Assembly: GCA_016285215.1 (NCBI GenBank)
Contig: JAEEQI010000015.1
Span: forward strand, 1-22,608
DNA: 22,608 bases
Direction: 5' to 3'
DNA from: Bacteroidales bacterium
GTDB taxonomy: Bacteria; Bacteroidota; Bacteroidia; Bacteroidales; UBA932
This document shows, one piece after another, positions 1-8,138 of the stretch (position 1 is the stretch's first letter; every line of letters begins with the position of its first letter). The notes below the pieces were generated by a model. That model ran no database searches. It was given only the letters and a program-made list of their open reading frames with translations, and was not told where the DNA came from. The position numbers and the translations under genes were made by a program.

Positions 1-568
1 TGATGGGCTCGATCTCCAGCGCCATGTTGCAGATGATCATCGGCAGGGCGAAATCCTTCATCGGACGGGTGCCGGGGACGGCCTTCAGCCACTTGCCCTT
101 CGGATTCGAACGGCGGTCCAGGATGCGCTGGAAGGTCTTCCTTGCCAGATCGGCCCAATGTTCCTCGCCGGTGGCTACGGCCAGCTGGGCAAACCCCATG
201 CAGGCAAAGGTGTTGGAGAAAATGTTGTAGGGAGCAATGATGGGCTTGCCTTCCCGGGTAAGGGAGAAGTAGAAGTCGTAATTGCCGTCGTGGCCGTATT
301 TTTCCAGGAAGTGGGCTCCCTGCCGGGCACACGCGAGCCAGGCTTCATTCTTTTCTACCTTATTATAAAGCATGGCGAACATCCATACTTCGCGCCCCTG
401 CAACCAGACAAATTTGTCGGTGTCAAAGACGCTGCCGTCCCGATTCAGGCAGGTGAAATAGCCTCCGCACGCAAGGTCTTGCGATTTTTCCAGCCAGAAG
501 GGCAGGATGCTTCCCAGAAGCTCTTCACGATACTTTTTTGCCAGGTTTTCAAAATCCAGTTTAGTCAT
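1..568 (-). CDS. N-acylglucosamine 2-epimerase (AGE) family protein, C-terminus cut off by window edge
   Basis: The 189 N-terminal residues are visible, beginning MTKLDFENLAKKYREE at an ATG complementary to 566-568. Motifs typical of the AGE (alpha/alpha)6-barrel family are present: a tryptophan-rich segment WLQGREVWMFAMLYN at about residues 54-68, a later segment with a conserved His around HFLEKYGHDG, and SNTFACMGFAQL. Family members are about 390-420 residues, so roughly half is outside the window. Known members epimerise GlcNAc/ManNAc, cellobiose, mannose/glucose or related sugars in the cytoplasm; which substrate applies here cannot be told from this half. There is no signal peptide, which fits a cytosolic enzyme. 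The gene is divergent from the ROK regulator and has its own consensus promoter at 609-638, so co-regulation is plausible. Family call is confident, substrate is not. Confidence 0.85.
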   Translation of the reverse strand, partial: MTKLDFENLAKKYREELLGSILPFWLEKSQDLACGGYFTCLNRDGSVFDTDKFVWLQGREVWMFAMLYNKVEKNEAWLACARQGAHFLEKYGHDGNYDFYFSLTREGKPIIAPYNIFSNTFACMGFAQLAVATGEEHWADLARKTFQRILDRRSNPKGKWLKAVPGTRPMKDFALPMIICNMALEIEPI

Positions 569-608
569 AGTGCTATATTTTAGACAAGGGAAACCTAATT
601 CCCCGCTA

Positions 609-638
609 CAAAATTACAAACAAATATTAAATGCACAA
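609..638 (-). promoter_or_regulatory. Bacteroidetes-type promoter for the AGE-family gene
   Basis: On the minus strand a TTG (636-638) is followed after 19 bp by TAATTTTG (616 to 609), an exact TAnnTTTG -7 element. Predicted transcription start is near 603, giving a leader of about 35 nt before the ATG at 568. Confidence 0.6.
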
Positions 639-699
639 TAGTTTTTAACGAAATATTAAAAATAAATCTTGATTTTATAACAACCCGCCATTAATTGGG

Positions 700-731
700 T
701 TTGTGATTCTGCTCCGAATTGGTTATCTTTG
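700..731 (+). promoter_or_regulatory. Bacteroidetes-type promoter for the ROK regulator operon
   Basis: TTTG at 700-703, a 20-bp spacer, then TATCTTTG at 724-731, matching the TTTG / TAnnTTTG consensus. It decides the start of the downstream gene: an in-frame ATG at 703 lies inside the -33 element, so translation must begin at the ATG at 757. Confidence 0.7.
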
Positions 732-756
732 TCGTAATTTGAATAATCACAGACCT

Positions 757-1959
757 ATGGATCCCTTCCTGGACGACCTCCGGGGCCGTTACGCTTCCGA
801 AAAAAAGACCATCCTCTCCCTATGCGAACGCGGAGAAAGTTTTTCACTGGCAGACCTGGCCAAAGAGCTGGGCACCAGCATCCCCAAAGTGTCCCGGGTG
901 GTAAGCGACATGCTGGAAGACGGCTACCTGGCCGACCGCGGAAAACAGGAATCCGGAACGGGCCGCCGTCCCAGTCTTTACGGCCTCAACCCGGAAGCCG
1001 GATACTTTGTGGGCGTTGATGTGGGACAGGACAGCTTTTCCCTGGCCGTCACCGACTTCCCGGGACATGTACTCCATTTTGAAGACAACGTTCCCTACAG
1101 CCTCACCAACACGGAAGAATCGGTCCGCGGCCTCCGCGCCGCCGTACTGGCGTGCCTGCAAACCATGGAGATAGACCAGTCCCGTATCCGTTCATACGGG
1201 GTCAACCTCACAGGCCGCGTCAACCACACAACCGGTTACAGCTACTCCTACTTCATCAGCGAAGAAAAGCCCATCCAAGGCATTCTGGAGAACGCCTTCG
1301 GCAAGACTGTATCTATAGAGAACGACTCCCGAGGCATGGCCTACGGGGAGTACATGAGCGGCATTTCCGGAGATGCCGGCACCGTCCTCTTCCTCAACGT
1401 GGGCTGGGGACTGGGTATGGGAATGGTGCTCGATGGAAAACTGTTCCACGGCAAGTCGGGGTTCTCCGGAGAAGTGGGGCATTTCCCGCTCCTGGACAAC
1501 CACCAGATCTGCCGATGCGGCAAAGTGGGCTGCCTGGAAACCGGCGCATCGGGACAGGCCCTGCAGCGTCTGATTGAACAGCGCCTGAAAGAAGGCAGTC
1601 CCTCCCTGCTGTCAAAGCCGTTCAAGGAAGGCACTCCCCTTACCCTCAATGACATCCTGGACGCCATCGAGAAAGAAGATGTGACCGCCATCGAGTGCGT
1701 AGAAGAGGTGGGGGCCACCCTGGGCCGCGCCGTAGCCGGCCTCATCAACATCTTCAACCCGGACATGATCATCATCGGCGGCCGTCTGTCGGTAGCAGAG
1801 CGCTACCTGATGCCGCCCCTGAAGATCACGGTCAACAAGTTGTCGCTCAACCTGGTAAACAGCGACACCGTCATCAAAGTGTCCCGCCTGGGTAAGACGG
1901 CGGGAGCCATCGGAGCCAGCCTTCTGGCCAAAAGCCGTTTGCTCAACAAGAACCTATAA
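757..1959 (+). CDS. ROK-family transcriptional regulator (winged-helix plus sugar-kinase fold)
   Basis: A 400-residue protein. The N-terminus (residues 10-75) is a winged-helix DNA-binding domain, with SLADLAKELGTSIPKVSRVV as the helix-turn-helix. The rest is a ROK domain: FVGVDVGQ nucleotide-binding loop at 84-91, IENDSRGMAYGE at 187-198 carrying the catalytic-type Asp190 and a conserved Glu198, the ROK signature around 210-242, and the zinc-site motif CRCGKVGCLE at 252-261 preceded by His242. This domain order is that of NagC/Mlc/XylR-type repressors that bind sugar or sugar phosphate, not of stand-alone glucokinases. The retained Asp means kinase activity cannot be excluded. It is divergent from the epimerase gene and 4 nt ahead of the DUF4434 gene, so it likely controls both. 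The start at 757 is chosen from the promoter at 700-731. Confidence 0.9.
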   Translation: MDPFLDDLRGRYASEKKTILSLCERGESFSLADLAKELGTSIPKVSRVVSDMLEDGYLADRGKQESGTGRRPSLYGLNPEAGYFVGVDVGQDSFSLAVTDFPGHVLHFEDNVPYSLTNTEESVRGLRAAVLACLQTMEIDQSRIRSYGVNLTGRVNHTTGYSYSYFISEEKPIQGILENAFGKTVSIENDSRGMAYGEYMSGISGDAGTVLFLNVGWGLGMGMVLDGKLFHGKSGFSGEVGHFPLLDNHQICRCGKVGCLETGASGQALQRLIEQRLKEGSPSLLSKPFKEGTPLTLNDILDAIEKEDVTAIECVEEVGATLGRAVAGLINIFNPDMIIIGGRLSVAERYLMPPLKITVNKLSLNLVNSDTVIKVSRLGKTAGAIGASLLAKSRLLNKNL

Positions 1960-1963
1960 TCAT

Positions 1964-3052
1964 ATGGAAAACCGTCGTTCATTTTTAAAAAAGGGAGCGC
2001 TGGCGGCGGCCGCCGCACCGCTCCTGGCATCGGCCTGCAAGCCCTCTCCTGAAAAAGACAAATATGGCATTGAGCTGGACCCTTCCGTAGAATCAAAGCT
2101 CATCGTGCCCAAGGGCAAAGCCCTGCCCATCACCGGCACCTTCCTGGACGAGATTTCGCACGACATCCCCCACCAGAACTGGGGAGAAGCCGAGTGGGAC
2201 CGCGACTTCCGCTACATGAAGGACATGGGTATTGACACCGTTATCGATATCCGCTGCGGCTACCGGAAATTCATCACCTACCCCAGTCCTTACCTCCTCA
2301 AGAAAGGCTGCTACATGCCTTCCGTAGACCTCATTGACATGTTCTGCCGCCTGGCCCAGAAGTACGGCATGAAGTTCTGGCTGGGCCTGTACGACTCCGG
2401 AAAATACTGGGACACCGGAGACATGAGCTACGAGGTAGAAGCCAACAAATATGTGATTGACGAGATTTGGGAACGTTACGGCTCCAAGTACAAGAGCTTT
2501 GGCGGCTGGTACATTTCCGGGGAAATCTCCCGGGCCACCAAGGGCGCCATCGAGAGTTTCCGCACCATGGGACGCCAGTGCAAGGAAGTCTCCGGCGGCC
2601 TGCCCACCTTCATTTCCCCCTGGATAGACGGCAAAAAGGCGGTGGACGCCGCCAGCGGCAGCCTTACCAGAGACCAGGCCGTGTCCGTAGAGCAGCACGA
2701 GCGCGAATGGAACGAGATTTTTGACGGCATCCACGAATACGTAGACGCCTGCGCCTTCCAGGATGGCCATATTGACTATGACGAGCTGGATGCCTTCTTC
2801 AGCGTCAATAAAAAGCTGGCCGAAAAATACGGCATGCAGTGCTGGACCAATGCCGAAAGCTTTGACCGCGACATGCCCATCCGCTTCCTTCCCATCAAGT
2901 TTGACAAGCTCCGCATGAAACTGGAAGCTGCCGGACGCTGCAACTATGACAAAGCCATCACCTTCGAGTTCAGCCATTTCATGAGCCCGCAAAGCGCCTA
3001 TGCGCAGGCCGGTCACCTCTACGACCGGTACCGGGAGTATTTCGGCATTTAA
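1964..3052 (+). CDS. Tat-exported lipoprotein with DUF4434-like TIM-barrel domain
   Basis: A 362-residue protein starting 4 nt after the ROK stop codon, so clearly cotranscribed with it. The N-terminus reads MENRRSFLKKGALAAAAAPL, a twin-arginine signal (RR at 4-5), followed by the lipobox LASAC with Cys25: it should be folded in the cytoplasm, exported by Tat and lipidated. From about residue 52 (ITGTFLDEISHDIPHQNWG) the sequence resembles DUF4434, a glycoside-hydrolase-like barrel family found in Bacteroidetes polysaccharide loci: WDRDFRYMKDMGIDTVIDIR, KYGMKFWLGLYDSGKYW, GGWYISGEIS and CAFQDGH look like successive barrel strands. Glu in YISGE and Asp in FQDGH are candidate active-site acids. 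No activity is established for it here; a glycan-processing enzyme is inference from fold and context. Confidence 0.75.
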   Translation: MENRRSFLKKGALAAAAAPLLASACKPSPEKDKYGIELDPSVESKLIVPKGKALPITGTFLDEISHDIPHQNWGEAEWDRDFRYMKDMGIDTVIDIRCGYRKFITYPSPYLLKKGCYMPSVDLIDMFCRLAQKYGMKFWLGLYDSGKYWDTGDMSYEVEANKYVIDEIWERYGSKYKSFGGWYISGEISRATKGAIESFRTMGRQCKEVSGGLPTFISPWIDGKKAVDAASGSLTRDQAVSVEQHEREWNEIFDGIHEYVDACAFQDGHIDYDELDAFFSVNKKLAEKYGMQCWTNAESFDRDMPIRFLPIKFDKLRMKLEAAGRCNYDKAITFEFSHFMSPQSAYAQAGHLYDRYREYFGI

Positions 3053-3069
3053 TTCTTTTTACTTGAGAC

Positions 3070-3102
3070 AAAAAATCCGGCGGCCCCGAAAGGAGTCGCC
3101 GG
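3070..3102 (-). terminator. Rho-independent terminator of the first susC-susD operon
   Basis: The minus strand forms a stem with outer pairs CCGGCG/CGCCGG (3077-3082 with 3097-3102), extended inward by a G-U and further pairs with one mismatch, closed by a GAAA-type loop, and followed by a run of six T (3075-3070). It lies 20 nt past the SusD stop codon. On the plus strand the stem is followed by A residues, so termination is expected only for the leftward operon; A residues precede T on both sides, so weak bidirectional action for the DUF4434 gene is not excluded. Confidence 0.8.
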
Positions 3103-3122
3103 AAAAAAGTCAGAAGGGAAGA

Positions 3123-4736
3123 CTAGAAGTTCTTGGGAGCAGTTCCCTTGGCCTGGGTCTTGCCTTCACCATTCATGCTCCAGAAGATACCCTTTTCCAT
3201 ATTCTTGGCGTTGTAGTCCTTGAATTCTTCGGGAATGTTGACAGCATTGGTGTTGTACTCATTCTCGGGATAAGGGATTCTCTGGATGATGTTACCCACG
3301 GAAACACCGGAGCTGGCGCTCACAGCCGGATAGGTGAGAACACCGCTGTAGTAGTCCGGATAACCGGTACGGCGCTGCTCGGCCCATGCTTCAGCAGAGT
3401 TGGGATATAGAGCGATCCACTTCTGAATCATGATGCTGCGGAGCTGCTCCTCCTTGCTGGTACCAAAAGCGGGAAGGGCGGCGATGTAGTCGTTCTTCTG
3501 GGCGTCGGAGATGGTCTTGCTGCCACCGGAACGGGTTACGAAGACGGCGATCTCGTCCATGGAAGCCTTGATGGCCTGCAGGAAGATGGTCTGGGCGTCA
3601 CCGTTAACCCAACCGCGGAGGGCGGCTTCGGCCTTCAGGAACAGGGCCTCGGAATAGGAGCTGTAGCACCAGGAGAGGTTCTGGCCCTTCACCTTGTTAT
3701 AGTAGAAGAAACCGTCGGGCTCGTACATGTTCAGACGGGCATAGGTCTTGTTGCCACCGTGATCCTTGACAATCGTCTCTTCGGTATCGGAGGTGTAGTC
3801 GAAAGGATAACCATCCCAGCTGGAGTTGCCAGCGGTAGCCTCTTCCTTACCAGGCAGGAACCAGAATTCACGACGAGGATCCACAACGCCGGTCTTGTAA
3901 CCTTTGTTGATACCATTCATCATGTCCATGAAGTCACAGTTGGTGAAGGTGTTGGACCAGTCGTTGAAAGTACGATCGTAGTAGTCACCCCATACGCTGG
4001 TGTCGCAGGAAATGCGGGCATAGTCGGAAGGGCTGTTGAAGCAACCATCGGCGGCAGCGGCAAAGCTGCTCTGGTCACCGCTACGCATGGCAAGACGCAT
4101 GATGAGGGTGTTGGCGAATTTCTTCCACTGATTCCAGTCGTTGTTGAACAGGAAGTCATAGGAGCCGAGGTCCACCTGGCTGGTAGTAGTGCCCAGCAGG
4201 GTTACGTCGTTCTTCAGACGCTTGATGAGGTCGGGATAAATCTCGCTGGCCTTGCTGTAAGGGAGGGTTTCGCCCTTACCGGCACCAAATTTACCTTCAG
4301 CATCGAAATAAGGGCAGTCTCCCTGACGGTCTACAACACGCAGGAACAGGACGATGTTCCAGATGTCGTTGACAGCCTTGATGCAAGAATACATGGCCTG
4401 GTCGCCGCAGACTTCGTCAATGAGCCAGTACTCCTGGAGACGATCGGTATAGAAGTCGCGCCAATAGATGTCACCCCAACCAGCGTTGTAACGCCAGAAA
4501 TCGGTCCAACCGAGACCCTGGGCGAAGTAGTGGGCGTACATGTCATCGTTCAGGTTGAAGTTACGCTGGTGGTCATTGGAAGAACCATTGTACAGCGAAC
4601 GGCCGAAGATGTACATAGGCTGGGCAGAATCGATGGTAAGACCCGTGGAGGGCTTGTTCATCTCATCAAATTTAGCCGTGCAAGATACGAGGGCGATGAG
4701 AGCCAGTACAGGTATGATATATTTTTTCATATTCAC
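3123..4736 (-). CDS. SusD-like surface glycan-binding lipoprotein (pair 1)
   Basis: 537 residues. The start MNMKKYIIPVLALIALVSC gives a type II signal peptide with lipobox LVSC (Cys19), so the protein should sit on the outer face of the outer membrane as the lid of its SusC partner. The body has the helical SusD/RagB character, with KWxxFANTLIMRLAMR-like helix (WKKFANTLIMRLAMRSG, about residues 203-219) and a C-terminal half with FLKAEAALRGW and AWAEQRRTGYPDYY, features of the SusD-like 2 (starch-binding) family. It starts 14 nt after its SusC gene stops, the standard susC-susD order, and is followed by a terminator. An ATG two codons later (MKK) is equally possible as start. Ligand unknown; the neighbouring fucosidase hints at fucosylated glycans. 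Confidence 0.92.
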   Translation of the reverse strand: MNMKKYIIPVLALIALVSCTAKFDEMNKPSTGLTIDSAQPMYIFGRSLYNGSSNDHQRNFNLNDDMYAHYFAQGLGWTDFWRYNAGWGDIYWRDFYTDRLQEYWLIDEVCGDQAMYSCIKAVNDIWNIVLFLRVVDRQGDCPYFDAEGKFGAGKGETLPYSKASEIYPDLIKRLKNDVTLLGTTTSQVDLGSYDFLFNNDWNQWKKFANTLIMRLAMRSGDQSSFAAAADGCFNSPSDYARISCDTSVWGDYYDRTFNDWSNTFTNCDFMDMMNGINKGYKTGVVDPRREFWFLPGKEEATAGNSSWDGYPFDYTSDTEETIVKDHGGNKTYARLNMYEPDGFFYYNKVKGQNLSWCYSSYSEALFLKAEAALRGWVNGDAQTIFLQAIKASMDEIAVFVTRSGGSKTISDAQKNDYIAALPAFGTSKEEQLRSIMIQKWIALYPNSAEAWAEQRRTGYPDYYSGVLTYPAVSASSGVSVGNIIQRIPYPENEYNTNAVNIPEEFKDYNAKNMEKGIFWSMNGEGKTQAKGTAPKNF

Positions 4737-4750
4737 TATCTCCCTTTAAA

Positions 4751-7700
4751 TTAGAAAGCAATATTAAGGGCTACGCCAAAGTTGCGGGTGGCCGGGTAAG
4801 GACACAGGTCAAAGGCGGTAGCCATGAGGGAATTCTCAGTGAGGGCACCATCCGGGGTAGTACCAGGGGTGTGCTTGATGAAGTAGAAGAGGTTGGAACC
4901 CATAGCGGAGATACGGACATTGTCCACATAACCGTTGAAGGTGCGCTCCAGCCATTTCTTGGGCAGAGTATAGCTGATGGAGAGTTCGCTGAGCTTCAGG
5001 TAGGAAGCGTCATAGATGCACTCTTCAAGAGGAATATTGCTCCAGTAGTTCTGAGCGGTCACGGAAACGGTGTTCTTGGCACCGGACTCGGTGACACCCT
5101 CGACTACGAGGTCGGAACGGTTCTCGGTACGGAGACCGGTACCGGCCTTCAGGGTCATGTATTCCGTGGAGGAATAGAGCTGACCACCCTTCTGGAAAGA
5201 GAACAGGGCGTTGACACCCAGGCCCTTCCAGTTGAAGTTAAGGCCGAAGGAACCGGTGAAGTCGGGAGCGACGTTACCAATTTCAACATTGTTCTCCAGA
5301 ATGGGCAGACCGTTGGCGCCGATGACCTTGTTACCATTGGCGTCGCGCTTGTAGCCGCTGCCATAAATGGTACCAATCTGCTGGCCCTCAATGGCATAGA
5401 CCTTGGCGTCACCAGCAGTGGAGAAGTTGATGTTACCCAGCTGGTAGCGGTCCATGTCGATACCCATTTCTTCATTGTGGTAGAGTTCCACAACCTTGTT
5501 CCAGTTCTTGGCAAAGTTGAAGGTGGCACCGAAGGTGATGTCACGGGTACGGACGAAGTCACCGTTGAGCTGGAGCTCAAGACCCTGGTTCTGGATGTTA
5601 CCAGCGTTGATCCACTGGTTCTGAACACCGGAAGAATAAGGAAGGGCTATCTTCATCACCTGGTTCACGGTATTGGAGTGATAGTAGGTGAGGTCGATTC
5701 CCAGGCGGTTCTTGAAGAAGTGCCACTCAGTACCTACTTCCCAGGAAGTCACCATTTCGGGCTTCAGGTTGGCATTGGCACGGGTGGTGGGATAAGTGAT
5801 GTACTGCAGGCCGTTCACGCCGCTGGTGGTGCCCAGGAGGGTCTCCAGCTGATAAGGATCGGTATCCTTACCTACCTTTGCCCAGGAAGCGCGGATCTTA
5901 CCGTAGTCAAGGAAATCCTTGTTGTAATCTACGTCCATAGCCTCGAGCATACCGGTGAGGAGGTAAGAGAGGGCCACGGAAGGATAGAAGTAACTGCGGT
6001 TGGCAGCAGGGAGGGTGGAGGACCAGTCGTTACGGGCGGTCACATCCAGGAAGAGGAAGTTCTTCCAACCCAGGTTGGCGAAAGCATAGATGGACTGGAT
6101 CTCCTTCTCATAGATGGAGTTGTAGGTATCACCGTCCAGGGAGCCGGCCTTCACATAGAAAGCACCGTTGAAGGGGATATTCTTGGCAATGGCACGGAGC
6201 GTCTCGCTCTTGTAGTGCATGATGTTGCCACCAACACTGGCACCGAAGTCAAAGTCACCCCAAGTGTTGTTGTAGGAGAGGAGACCTTCGATGTTGTTCT
6301 CGAGCGTGGTGCTCTTGTTCATATCGTAGCTGGGCCAGTTGAAACCATTGTTCTTGTAGATCATGGATTCCTTGGAAGTGGAACCAACCCAGGTAATACC
6401 ATCCTTCACCTTGAAGGTGAGGTTCTTCAGAATATTGATGGTGAGGGAGCCCATGCCGAAGAACTTGTGCTGAACATCACCGTTCTGGCGCACGTTCTGG
6501 ATGAAGTAAGGGTTCTGGCAGTTGGGGCTTACCTCGTGCCAGTTGAGCTGGCCATAACCGCCGCTGGCAACCACGGTCTCGTCAATCCAATGCTCGGCGA
6601 GGTCGGAGACACGGATGCTGCGGGGCATGGTGAGGATGTTGAAGGAAGAACCATAAGCACCACGGGCCTGACGGTTGTTACCGGAAGTGTTCACGTAGTT
6701 GGCTTTCACATCGAGTTTGAGCCATTCGGTGAGCTTGTTGCTGGTCACATAGTCAACGCTGAGGCGCTGGATGTTGGAGGTCTTCACCACGGAGTTGGTC
6801 TTGTCGTAACCCAGGGTGAGACGGAAAGGATTGTCCTTGTTACCGCCGGCGAGGGTCACGTTGTGGCTCTGGTTGTTACCAGTGCGATAGAACTCCTTCC
6901 AAGGATTTTCAGTACCCATGTAAGGGATAGTGGTAGAACCATCCCACCAGTTGGCAACGGGAGCGATGGAACCCATCTGAGGACCCCAGGAACCGGAGGC
7001 CTGAGCATCGTAAACACCCAGGGAACCCTGGCCATACTTGTTCTGCAGGGCAGGGAAATAGGCGATAGGAGACCAAGTGAACTTGCCACTGTAGCTGACA
7101 CCGATCTTCTCGTGACCTCTACCACCCTTCTTGGTGGTGATGAGAATAACACCGTTACCAGCACGGGAACCGTACAGAGCAGCAGCGGTGGGGCCCTTCA
7201 GCACGGAAACGCTTTCGATGTCCTCGGGGTTGATGTCGAATGCACCACCCTGGTGGTCCTTGGAACCCCAAAGACCGGCCTGGTCGGCACCGGGCATACC
7301 GCCGTTGTCATAAGGAACACCGTCCACTACATATAGGGGCTCGTTGTTGTCGGAGAGTGAGGAGTTACCACGGAGAACCACACGGGTGGATCCGCCGGCG
7401 CCGGTAGCAGAATTGTTGATCTGCAGACCTGCAACCTTGCCCTGGAGTGCATCGGTGAGGGTTGCGCCACCACCACGGGTGAGCTCTTCGGCCTTCACAT
7501 CCTGCACGGCATAACCGAGGGACTTCTTTTCACGGGAGATACCCAGAGCGGTGACAACCACCTCGTCCAGGAGTTCACTGTCTTCGCGGAGGGTTACGTT
7601 AACGGGCTGACCGTTGAACACAACTTCCACAGTCTGGTAGCCGATGCAGCTCACCACGAGGGTGGCGCCCTTCGGCACATTGGTAAGCGTAAAGGAACCG

Positions 7701-7873
7701 TCCACATCGGTCATGGTACCGTTGGTGGTTCCGGCTACAACTACGCCAGCACCTATGACGGGGCCGATGTTGTCATTAACAACACCTTTTGCCGTCTGGT
7801 TCTGAGCAGAAGCCACCCAGGACATGGAAGCCAGGATGACCATCAGTAACACTGATTGAAGCTTTTTGAACAT
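4751..7873 (-). CDS. SusC-like TonB-dependent outer-membrane transporter (pair 1)
   Basis: 1040 residues. Signal peptide MFKKLQSVLLMVILASMSWVASAQ (cleavage after AQ, residue 24); carboxypeptidase-regulatory-like domain at about 27-95 (GVVNDNIGPVIGAGVVV, TNGTMTDVDGSFTLTNVPKG, VSCIGY); TonB-box-like segment LLDEVVVTALG at 101-111; plug domain about 115-240 with LQGKVAGLQI, YVVDGVPYDNGG and SVLKGPTAAALYGSRAGNGVILITTKKG; then a 22-strand barrel ending in the aromatic-ended NFGVALNIAF, typical for outer-membrane insertion. It imports oligosaccharides bound by the SusD downstream, using TonB energy. The N-terminus is clearly different from the twin SusC proteins at 12-20.7 kb, so it is not part of that switch. 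Expression is probably controlled through the leader hairpin at 7922-7957. Confidence 0.95.
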   Translation of the reverse strand: MFKKLQSVLLMVILASMSWVASAQNQTAKGVVNDNIGPVIGAGVVVAGTTNGTMTDVDGSFTLTNVPKGATLVVSCIGYQTVEVVFNGQPVNVTLREDSELLDEVVVTALGISREKKSLGYAVQDVKAEELTRGGGATLTDALQGKVAGLQINNSATGAGGSTRVVLRGNSSLSDNNEPLYVVDGVPYDNGGMPGADQAGLWGSKDHQGGAFDINPEDIESVSVLKGPTAAALYGSRAGNGVILITTKKGGRGHEKIGVSYSGKFTWSPIAYFPALQNKYGQGSLGVYDAQASGSWGPQMGSIAPVANWWDGSTTIPYMGTENPWKEFYRTGNNQSHNVTLAGGNKDNPFRLTLGYDKTNSVVKTSNIQRLSVDYVTSNKLTEWLKLDVKANYVNTSGNNRQARGAYGSSFNILTMPRSIRVSDLAEHWIDETVVASGGYGQLNWHEVSPNCQNPYFIQNVRQNGDVQHKFFGMGSLTINILKNLTFKVKDGITWVGSTSKESMIYKNNGFNWPSYDMNKSTTLENNIEGLLSYNNTWGDFDFGASVGGNIMHYKSETLRAIAKNIPFNGAFYVKAGSLDGDTYNSIYEKEIQSIYAFANLGWKNFLFLDVTARNDWSSTLPAANRSYFYPSVALSYLLTGMLEAMDVDYNKDFLDYGKIRASWAKVGKDTDPYQLETLLGTTSGVNGLQYITYPTTRANANLKPEMVTSWEVGTEWHFFKNRLGIDLTYYHSNTVNQVMKIALPYSSGVQNQWINAGNIQNQGLELQLNGDFVRTRDITFGATFNFAKNWNKVVELYHNEEMGIDMDRYQLGNINFSTAGDAKVYAIEGQQIGTIYGSGYKRDANGNKVIGANGLPILENNVEIGNVAPDFTGSFGLNFNWKGLGVNALFSFQKGGQLYSSTEYMTLKAGTGLRTENRSDLVVEGVTESGAKNTVSVTAQNYWSNIPLEECIYDASYLKLSELSISYTLPKKWLERTFNGYVDNVRISAMGSNLFYFIKHTPGTTPDGALTENSLMATAFDLCPYPATRNFGVALNIAF

Positions 7874-7921
7874 ATAAAAATTGGTTAATAATGTGGATTA
7901 AAATGGTTTAGGTATCTACTC

Positions 7922-7957
7922 AAAAGCCTGTCCCTCTCTGAAAAGAAAGGAACAGGC
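7922..7957 (-). other. Terminator-like hairpin in the susC leader (possible attenuator)
   Basis: On the minus strand, 9 bp (7957-7949 with 7934-7926) plus 5 inner bp (7948-7944 with 7939-7935) form one continuous 14-bp stem with two G-U pairs and a TTTC loop, followed directly by TTTT (7925-7922). It lies between the predicted promoter (8015-8045) and the susC ATG at 7873, about 50 nt into the leader and 50 nt before the start codon. No gene ends here on this strand, so it looks like a conditional leader terminator or a structured riboregulatory target rather than an ordinary end of operon. Confidence 0.6.
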
Positions 7958-8014
7958 CTAATAATCATAGCAAATATGCCAAGCTTTTCACTTGAAAGAC
8001 TTAGTTAAGTCCGG

Positions 8015-8045
8015 CAAAAATAGAGTAATTTTAGGGAATCACAAA
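8015..8045 (-). promoter_or_regulatory. Bacteroidetes-type promoter for susC-susD pair 1
   Basis: Minus strand TTTG (8045-8042), 19-bp spacer, TATTTTTG (8022-8015), an exact TAnnTTTG match. Predicted start near 8009 gives a leader of about 135 nt containing the hairpin at 7922-7957. Confidence 0.65.
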
Positions 8046-8095
8046 ATTTTTCGGATGATTTTTGGTTTCTTTTTAAATATTTTATTAACCATACC

Positions 8096-8126
8096 TTTCA
8101 TTTTCATACAAAAAGGTCTATATTTG
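8096..8126 (+). promoter_or_regulatory. Promoter for the alpha-L-fucosidase gene
   Basis: TATATTTG at 8119-8126 is an exact TAnnTTTG element; the -33 part is weak (TTTC at 8096-8099, 19-bp spacer). It rules out the upstream in-frame ATG at 7992 as start and implies a very short leader before the ATG at 8139 or 8145. Confidence 0.55.
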
Positions 8127-8138
8127 TATATAATCAAT

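Noticed and set aside
158..583. Plus-strand open frames at the left end
   Set aside because: The minus strand encodes a clear AGE-family protein over the same bases.
703..756. Earlier ATG for the ROK gene at 703
   Set aside because: It lies within the -33 promoter element, and the added residues are not ROK-like.
7992..8138. Earlier ATG for the fucosidase, adding a hydrophobic 49-residue extension
   Set aside because: It is upstream of the TAnnTTTG element, and a proper signal peptide starts at 8139/8145.
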